From CAWAYR01 sp050250875 (GTDB lineage Bacteria > Acidobacteriota > Vicinamibacteria > Vicinamibacterales > UBA2999): 64,000 nt of DNA. The notes beneath the pieces were generated by a model that was not told the DNA's origin, ran no database searches, and worked only from the letters and a program-made list of their open reading frames with translations. Of the stretch, positions 58,143 to 64,000 are shown piece by piece (the stretch's first letter is position 1; each line of letters starts with the position of its first letter). The translations under genes and the position numbers were made by a program. Where the stretch lies: contig JBFWNV010000005.1 in the NCBI GenBank assembly GCA_050250875.1, positions 182,116 to 246,115 of the forward strand, in the 5' to 3' direction.

Positions 58143-60086
58143 ATGACGACTGCTGCCTTGCTGGCCGGGCGCGTGGGCCTGGCCGTGTTCGCCTCGACCC
58201 TGACCGTGACCGCCGCTGCCGCCGACACCCCGCCGTCGCACGGCCACGACGTGGCGGTCAACGACAACCGCCGCGCGGCCGGCACGCTGATCGACGGCAC
58301 CTGGACGGTGGCGCTGCGCGCTGCCCGCGGCCGCTGGCGGCCGGCCGGCGCCGACGGGCCGACGCTGATCGTGGACGCCTTCGGCGAGCGGGACCAGCCG
58401 CTGAGCGTGCCGGCGCCGCTGTTGCGGGTCACCGAAGGCGCGACGCTGGACGTGACGGTGGCCAACGACCTGGCAGCGCCGCTGCGCGTGCACGGTCTGT
58501 GCGCGCGCGACGGCTCGCCATGTGCGCCGCTCGACGTGCCGCCGGGGGCGACGCGCCAGGTCCGCTTCGCGGCCGGGCGGGCCGGCACCTACCACTACTG
58601 GGCGACGGCGCTCGGCGCGCCGGTGCCGTTCCGCGAGCTGGCCGGCGCGTTCGTCGTCGATCCGCCGGGGGCCGATCCCACGGCCGACCGCGTGCTCGTC
58701 ATCACGGAGTGGTCGAGTCTGAAGGCGGCCGACCTCCAGCGGGTCCTCGCGGCCGATGACATCGGCGAGGCGTTCGTCGCGCTGCAGCCCGGCGTGGCGT
58801 TCATGGTCAACGGCCTCGGCTGGCCGGCGACCGAGCGGCTCACCTATCGGCTCGGCGACCGGGTGCGATGGCGCGTGCTCAACCTCAGCTCGCAGCCGCA
58901 CCCGATGCACCTGCACGGCTTCTACTTCGACGTCGAGCGGCTCGGCGACGGCCGCCGGGACGACGCACCCGGTCCGACCACGCCGCGCCGCGTGGTCACG
59001 CAGGTGTTGCCGCCGGCCGGCACGATGACCATGGCGTGGACGCCGGAGCGGCCGGGCCACTGGCTGTTCCACTGTCATCTGATGGCGCACGTGTCGCCGG
59101 ACCGGCGCGTCCCGGGTGCCCCGGAGCGGCGCAGCGGCGACCACCACGAAGTGCACGACCACGGTGCCGATGCCTCCCTGGGCATGTCCGGGTTGATCGT
59201 CGGCGTGACCGTGCTCGGCGCGGGCGACGACGCCGCGCCGGTCGCGACACCACGGCCGGCCCGACGCCTGACGCTGCGGATGCACGCGGCCCCGCCCGAC
59301 GTCGAGGGGCGGCCGATCGCCGGCTTCGCGCTGGAGGAGGACGGCAGCGCCGCGACGCCGCCGTCGTCGCCGGGGCCGACGCTGGTGCTGCGCCAGGGCG
59401 AGCCGGTGGAGATCACCCTCGACAACGCGCTCGGCGAGCCGACGGCCATCCATTGGCACGGCATCGAGCTCGAGAGCTACTACGACGGCGTGCACGGCTT
59501 CAGCGGCATCGGGCCGCGGCGCACGCCGATGATCTCGGCCGGCGAGCGCTTCGTCGTGCGCTTCACCCCGCCGCGGGCCGGCACCTTCATCTACCACACG
59601 CACCTGCACGACCACCGTCAGCTGTCGGCGGGGCTGTACGGCGCGATCGTCGTCGTCGCTCCTGGCGAGCACTACGACCCGGCGGCCGACCATGTCCTGG
59701 TCCTGGGCCGGAGCGGCCAGACCAGCGGCGCGCTGGCCATCCCGGACGGCTCGACGCCCGCGGTGTTGAACGGCCAGCGGGCGCCGCGGCTGATCTGGAC
59801 CGCCGGCGCCCGCCATCGGGTCCGCCTGGTCAACATCTCGGCCGACGACCTGTTCGCGGTCGCGCTCACCGCGGCCGACGGGCCAGTGCGGTGGACGCCG
59901 GTGGCCAAGGACGGGGCGCCGCTGCCCGTCGAGGCCCGAACGCCGGTGGACGCCCGCCAGACCATCGCCGTCGGCGAGACCTACGACTACGAGATCACGC
60001 TGCCGCCGGGCCGGCGCCACCTGTGGCTGGAAGTGCGCACCCCGGCCGGGCAGTGGCAGCTGCAGGCCCACGTCGTCGTCCGATAG
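58143..60086 (+). CDS. Multicopper oxidase with permuted order of copper motifs
   Basis: A 647-residue exported protein. Motifs in order: a degenerate first cupredoxin (RVHG at ~116-118, YHYW at ~150-153); HPMHLHG (253-259) and HCHLMAH (310-316) with a possible axial Met348 (SLGMSG), which are normally the last-domain motifs; then HWHG (437-440) and HTHLHDHRQLSAGLYG (485-500), normally the first-domain motifs. Thus a full type 1/2/3 copper set exists, but in swapped order. A His-rich insert (GDHHEVHDHG) lies between. It oxidises phenols, metals or similar with O2 in the periplasm. Followed by a DUF305 gene. Confidence 0.88.
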   Translation: MTTAALLAGRVGLAVFASTLTVTAAAADTPPSHGHDVAVNDNRRAAGTLIDGTWTVALRAARGRWRPAGADGPTLIVDAFGERDQPLSVPAPLLRVTEGATLDVTVANDLAAPLRVHGLCARDGSPCAPLDVPPGATRQVRFAAGRAGTYHYWATALGAPVPFRELAGAFVVDPPGADPTADRVLVITEWSSLKAADLQRVLAADDIGEAFVALQPGVAFMVNGLGWPATERLTYRLGDRVRWRVLNLSSQPHPMHLHGFYFDVERLGDGRRDDAPGPTTPRRVVTQVLPPAGTMTMAWTPERPGHWLFHCHLMAHVSPDRRVPGAPERRSGDHHEVHDHGADASLGMSGLIVGVTVLGAGDDAAPVATPRPARRLTLRMHAAPPDVEGRPIAGFALEEDGSAATPPSSPGPTLVLRQGEPVEITLDNALGEPTAIHWHGIELESYYDGVHGFSGIGPRRTPMISAGERFVVRFTPPRAGTFIYHTHLHDHRQLSAGLYGAIVVVAPGEHYDPAADHVLVLGRSGQTSGALAIPDGSTPAVLNGQRAPRLIWTAGARHRVRLVNISADDLFAVALTAADGPVRWTPVAKDGAPLPVEARTPVDARQTIAVGETYDYEITLPPGRRHLWLEVRTPAGQWQLQAHVVVR

Positions 60087-60208
60087 CGGCTGGTCGGCGC
60101 CCGATCTCGGGGGGGTGGCGGCCCGCGGCCGTCCCTCAGACGGTCCCACGCCGGCGGCGCCCGACCGGTGGCCCTCCGGTCCGCATCCTGTATATTGCAG
60201 CAAGCGCC

Positions 60209-60841
60209 ATGCCGTCCCGTCTCGCTGCCGTCGTGCTCGCTCTCCTCGCCAGCGCCGCCTGCCGCACCGCTGCCGGAAGCGCCGGCACGCCCATCATCCA
60301 GCCCGGAGCACCCGGTCAGGCCAACACGGTGATCACCGCCGAGGCGGCCAGCGACCTCTCCAAGGTGCAGGCCACCCCCGCCGACGTGACGTTCATGCAG
60401 GGGATGATCGGCCACCACGCCCAGGCCCTCGAGATGACCGCGCTCATCGCCGACCGGACGTCGCGAGAGGAGATGAAGCTGCTCGGCCAGCGCATCTCGG
60501 TATCGCAGGCCGACGAGATCGAGATGATGCGCGCGTGGCTGCGCGCCCGCAACCAGGAGGTGCCGTCGGAGCACGCGCACCACACCCACGAGGGGATGAT
60601 GCCCGGCATGCTGACGCCCGAGCAGATGGCCGAACTGGCCGCCGCCAAGGGCGAGGCGTTCGACCGGCTGTTCCTGCGCTACATGATCCAGCACCACGAG
60701 GGCGCGCTCACCATGGTGGACGAGCTCTTCAAGACGCCCGGCGCCGGGCAGGAAGGCGACATCAACGCCTTCGCCGCCGACGTCGATTCCGACCAGCGCA
60801 TGGAGATCGACCGCATGCGCGCGCTGCTGGGCGTTCGATGA
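60209..60841 (+). CDS. DUF305 exported protein
   Basis: A 210-residue lipoprotein-like protein (VVLALLASAACR). The DUF305 motifs are clear: TFMQGMIGHHAQALEMTALI and LRYMIQHHEGALTMVDELF, paired HH motifs on a four-helix bundle that binds copper or other metals. A Met/His-rich loop (EHAHHTHEGMMPGM) fits metal handling. It follows the multicopper oxidase by 122 bases, suggesting a copper role. TATATT (60191-60196) is a candidate -10. Confidence 0.9.
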   Translation: MPSRLAAVVLALLASAACRTAAGSAGTPIIQPGAPGQANTVITAEAASDLSKVQATPADVTFMQGMIGHHAQALEMTALIADRTSREEMKLLGQRISVSQADEIEMMRAWLRARNQEVPSEHAHHTHEGMMPGMLTPEQMAELAAAKGEAFDRLFLRYMIQHHEGALTMVDELFKTPGAGQEGDINAFAADVDSDQRMEIDRMRALLGVR

Positions 60842-60885
60842 TCCGCCGGCGCTCCGCCCGCCTCGACTCGCAAAGGACGCATTCG

Positions 60886-62814
60886 ATGAGACCCGACGTC
60901 ACCCCGGTTCGTGGTCCGCGCCGCGGCGCGCTCGTGGCATGGAGCCTGGCGGCAGTGGCCGCCGTCACCGTCGGGGCCCTGGCCGGCCGGGCGCAGGAGA
61001 AGGCCTCGACCACCGATCCGCGCGTCGGCCTCAAGGCCGGCCGCACCGACGCCGGCGTGGCGGCGAAGAACATGACGCTCATCTCGAGCCTGGCCAAGCC
61101 GGCCGGCTTCTTCGATCCGAAGAACCCGGCCGGCGACATCACGCCGCCCGAGACGCCGCCGGGCGCCGCACCGGCGGCCGCCGCCCCGACGCCGGCCCCC
61201 GCCGCCGCCCCGGCCGCCCCGGCCGTGCCGCCGGTCGGCCCGGGGGGATTCCTGGCCTTCGCCAACTCCGACCTCGCCTTCAAGGGCGTGAACGTCGTGA
61301 TGGGCAACTTCCACGGCTTCAACACCTACAACGTGGAGGACGCCCGCCGGCCCAAGCTGGTCGCCTCGATCGCCTGCCCCGGCGGCCAGGGCGACGTCTC
61401 GATTTACGGCAACCTGCTGTTCATGTCGGTGGAACAGACGCGCGGCCGCGTCGACTGCGGCACCCAGGGCGTGGCCGCGGCGGTGAGCGCCGAGCGCTTC
61501 CGCGGCGTGCGCATCTTCGACATCACCGACCTCAAGAACCCGAAGCAGGTGGCCGCCGTGCAGACCTGCCGCGGCTCGCACACGCACACGCTGGTGCCGG
61601 CCAAGAACGACCCGAACCACATCTACGTCTACGGCTCGGGCACCGGCAACGTGCGATCGGGCGAGGAACTGGCGGGCTGCTCCGGCCTGAAGCCCGAAGA
61701 AGATCCGAATACCGCGCTCTTCAGCATCGACGTCATCAAGGTGCCGCTCAAGAACCCGGAGAAGGCGGCGATCGTCGCCCGGCCGCGCATCTTCGCCGAC
61801 GCCACCACCGGGGCGATCGCCGGCCTGTGGCCCGGCGGCGACCACGGCCCCGGCACGCAGCGCACCAGCACGACCAACCAGTGCCACGACATCACGGTGA
61901 TGCCCGAGGCCGGGCTGGCCGCCGGCGCCTGCTCCGGCAACGGCATCCTGATGGACATCTCGAACCCCGAGCAGCCGGTGCGGCTCGACCACGTGGCCGA
62001 CAAGAACTTCGCTTACTGGCACTCGGCGACGTTCAACAACGACGGCACCAAGGTGATCTTCACCGACGAGTGGGGCGGCGGCACGCGGCCGCGCTGCCGG
62101 GCCACCGACTCGCTCACCTGGGGCGCCGACGCCATCTTCGACATCGTCGACAAGAAGCTGCAGTTCAAGAGCTACTACAAGATGCCGGCAGCGCAGAGCG
62201 ACACCGAGAACTGCGTGGCGCACAACGGCTCGCTCATCCCGGTGCCTGGCCGCGACATCATGGTGCAGGGCTGGTATCAGGGCGGCATCTCGGTGTTCGA
62301 CTTCACCGATTCGGCCAAGCCGGTCGAAATCGCCTACTTCGACCGCGGCCCGCTCGACGCGAAGAACCTCATCACCGGCGGCTACTGGTCGGCCTACTGG
62401 TACAACGGCCAGATCTACGCCTCGGAGATCGCCCGCGGCATCGACGTGTTCCGGCTGACGCCCAGCGAGTTCCTGAGCGAGAACGAGCTGGCGGCGGCCA
62501 ACCTGGTGCGCTTCGAGGAATTCAACTCGCAGAACCAGCCGCGCGTCACCTGGCCGCCGAGTTTCGTCGTGGCCAAGGCGTATCTCGATCAGATGGAGCG
62601 CGGCAAGACCATCGATCCGGCGCGGGCGACGGCGCTGCGCGCGGCGCTCGACCGCGGCGACACGCGGGCCGGCCGGAGCGCCGCGAGCCTCGACGAGCTC
62701 GACAAGATGGCGGCGCAGCTCGAGACCGACGCGGCGGCGCCGGGGGCGAGAGACGCGGCGCGGCTGAAGGCGATGGCGGGGGCGATCAAGGCGCGGACGG
62801 CGCGGCTGCGCTAG
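60886..62814 (+). CDS. LVIVD-repeat exported protein
   Basis: A 642-residue protein with a signal peptide (ALVAWSLAAVAAVTVGALAG), an Ala/Pro-rich linker (~90-120) and a propeller-type domain with LVIVD-like blades: FHGFNTYNVEDARRPKLVASIAC, RGVRIFDITDLKNPKQVAAVQTC, ISVFDFTDSAKPVEIAYFD. AAAGGA lies 8 bases before ATG 60886. The C-terminal ~100 residues are helical. Ten Cys suggest disulfides. Function unknown; probably periplasmic or cell-surface. Confidence 0.9.
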   Translation: MRPDVTPVRGPRRGALVAWSLAAVAAVTVGALAGRAQEKASTTDPRVGLKAGRTDAGVAAKNMTLISSLAKPAGFFDPKNPAGDITPPETPPGAAPAAAAPTPAPAAAPAAPAVPPVGPGGFLAFANSDLAFKGVNVVMGNFHGFNTYNVEDARRPKLVASIACPGGQGDVSIYGNLLFMSVEQTRGRVDCGTQGVAAAVSAERFRGVRIFDITDLKNPKQVAAVQTCRGSHTHTLVPAKNDPNHIYVYGSGTGNVRSGEELAGCSGLKPEEDPNTALFSIDVIKVPLKNPEKAAIVARPRIFADATTGAIAGLWPGGDHGPGTQRTSTTNQCHDITVMPEAGLAAGACSGNGILMDISNPEQPVRLDHVADKNFAYWHSATFNNDGTKVIFTDEWGGGTRPRCRATDSLTWGADAIFDIVDKKLQFKSYYKMPAAQSDTENCVAHNGSLIPVPGRDIMVQGWYQGGISVFDFTDSAKPVEIAYFDRGPLDAKNLITGGYWSAYWYNGQIYASEIARGIDVFRLTPSEFLSENELAAANLVRFEEFNSQNQPRVTWPPSFVVAKAYLDQMERGKTIDPARATALRAALDRGDTRAGRSAASLDELDKMAAQLETDAAAPGARDAARLKAMAGAIKARTARLR

Positions 62815-62819
62815 GCCGG

Positions 62820-62852
62820 GACTCGGGGCTCGGGGCCCGGGAGGGACTCGGG
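62820..62852. repeat. Intergenic GACTCGGG/GCTCGGGG repeat
   Basis: Tandem and inverted copies of CTCGGG and CCCGGG between the two LVIVD genes. It is the complement type of the GAGCCCC heptamers at 4039 and 6544. Confidence 0.6.
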
Positions 62853-62883
62853 TTGGCGGGAACCGGGAACGACTGGAGAACGA

Positions 62884-64000
62884 TGATGCGGATGCGATTG
62901 GCGCTGGGCGGTGTGTTGGCGGTGGCGATGGGTATGGGGCTGGCGCAGGCGCAGCAGAAGCCGGCGCGGCCCGACGATCCGCGCATCGGCCTGAAGCCGG
63001 GGCACACCGATGCCGGCGTGGCGGCCTGGAACATGGAGCTGGTGTCGAACCTGCCCAAGCCGCCCGGGTTCTTCGACCCCAAGGCGCCGGCCGGATCGGT
63101 GACGCCGCCCGAGCGGCCGGAAGGCGCGCCGGCGCCGCCGCCGCCCGATCCGAACGCCCCGCCGCCGGTGGGCTCGGGGTTCACCAACTCCGACCTCGCC
63201 TTCAGGGGCGTCCACGCCGTGGTCGGCAACTACCACGGCTTCAACACCTACGACGTCGAGAATGCGCGGCGGCCCAAGCTGGTGGCGTCGATCGTCTGCC
63301 CGGGCGGCCAGGGCGACGTCTCGATCTACGGCAACCTGCTGTTCATGTCGGTGGAGCAGACGCGCGGCCGGCTCGACTGCGGCACCCAGGGCGTGCAGGC
63401 TCCGGTCTCGGCCGAGCGCTTCCGCGGCATCCGCATCTTCGACATCTCGAACCTCAAGAACCCCAAGCAGGTGGCGGCCATCCAGACGTGCCGCGGCTCG
63501 CATACGCACACGCTGGTGCCGGCCAAGAACGACCCCGACAACATCTATCTCTACGGCTCGGGCACCAGCACCGTCCGTTCGGGTGAGGAGCTGGCCGGCT
63601 GCTCGGGCCTCAAGCCCGAGGAGGATCCGAACACCGCGCTCTTCAGCATCGACGTCATCAAGGTGCCGCTGAAGAACCCGGAGAAGGCCGCCATCGTCAA
63701 CCGGCCGCGCATCTTCGCCGACGCGACGACCGGCGCCATCGCCGGCCTGTGGCCCGGCGGCAACCACGGCGAAGGCACGCAGCGCACCAGCCAGACCAAC
63801 CAGTGCCACGACATCACCGTGTACTCGGAGATCGGCCTGGCCGCCGGCGCCTGCTCGGGCAACGGCATCCTGATGGACATCTCGGATCCGATGAACCCGA
63901 AGCGCCTCGACTACGTGGCCGACAAGGGCTTCGCCTACTGGCACTCGGCGACCTTCAACAACGACGGCACCAAGGTGGTCTTCACCGACGAGTGGGGCGG
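62884..64000 (+). CDS. LVIVD-repeat exported protein, second copy, cut by the window end
   Basis: The frame starts at ATG 62884 (or 62887) with a signal peptide (LALGGVLAVAMGMGLAQAQ) and stays open to the edge. It follows the upstream protein closely over its whole visible length (RIGLKPGHTDAGVAAWNMELVSNLPKPPGFFDP, YHGFNTYDVENARRPKLVASIVC, RGIRIFDISNLKNPKQVAAIQTC), apart from a shorter Pro-rich linker. It is a tandem duplication; the 3' end lies outside. Confidence 0.9.

Noticed and set aside
1..64000. tRNA or rRNA genes
   Set aside because: Scanning by eye found no T-loop/acceptor combination or rRNA signature; a tRNAscan-SE or Infernal run would be needed to exclude them fully.

Overview
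The window is GC-rich (roughly 70 %) and dense with genes on both strands. Acidobacterial-type duplicated orphan permeases next to a PadR regulator, a Pls/PosA-type synthetase, many exported hypotheticals and LVIVD-repeat proteins point to the Acidobacteriota, most likely a Vicinamibacteria-like soil lineage. This is inferred from gene content only. No rRNA, tRNA or CRISPR array was seen.

Layout. 1-2,240: end of an operon for a complex iron-sulfur molybdoenzyme (haem-binding subunit, TorD-type chaperone, MobB-like GTPase). 2,110-7,750: small exported proteins, an active HtrA-type protease, a LuxR-type regulator, a catalytically dead HtrA paralogue, and an exported fumarylacetoacetase-fold protein. 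7,880-17,520: a Pls/PosA-type adenylation-carrier-acyltransferase gene broken by one frameshift, then PadR plus an ADOP permease, and a second, convergent ADOP permease. 17,580-25,630: phosphodiesterase, GlxA-like regulator, DUF1028, amidohydrolase, DUF1207, amino-acid permease and a HabA-like membrane protein.

25,684-40,773 is the standout region: a chromosomal integron. A tyrosine recombinase with the IntI-specific insert lies upstream of, and in the same direction as, its cassettes, so attI is at the 3' end of intI (a 'reverse' integron, opposite to class 1). I place attI at about 26,922-26,967 and count 18 cassettes bounded by 18 attC sites, several with degenerate core sites. Cassettes 1 and 3 are identical by eye. 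At least seven cassettes hold toxin-antitoxin-type pairs: three brnTA, one ParE/RelE type, one hicAB, one decayed reversed module and one DUF4160/DUF2442 pair. Others hold two paralogous esterases (one frameshifted), a type-B carboxylesterase, a nucleotide-cyclase-fold protein, an ICMT-like methyltransferase, a MOSC protein and small exported or membrane proteins. In three cassettes the last gene reads on into attC, giving a shared ALQPT-type tail.

40,774-64,000 returns to ordinary chromosome: RibD-C/DHFR-fold proteins, SnoaL-like proteins, an exported nucleosidase-like protein, ankyrin repeats, an SMP-30 lactonase, small-molecule enzymes, a three-domain regulator (winged helix, alpha/beta hydrolase, cyclase fold), a STAS protein, a TPR protein, an unusual multicopper oxidase whose copper motifs are in permuted order, a DUF305 protein and two tandem LVIVD-repeat proteins, the second cut by the window end.

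A second theme is a TANNNT (-10-like) hexamer 6-9 nt before many start codons on both strands, inside and outside the integron, which suggests that leaderless transcription is common here and helps to choose starts. Several single-base frameshifts occur. Some are probably real decay and some, in short G or A runs, could be assembly errors.
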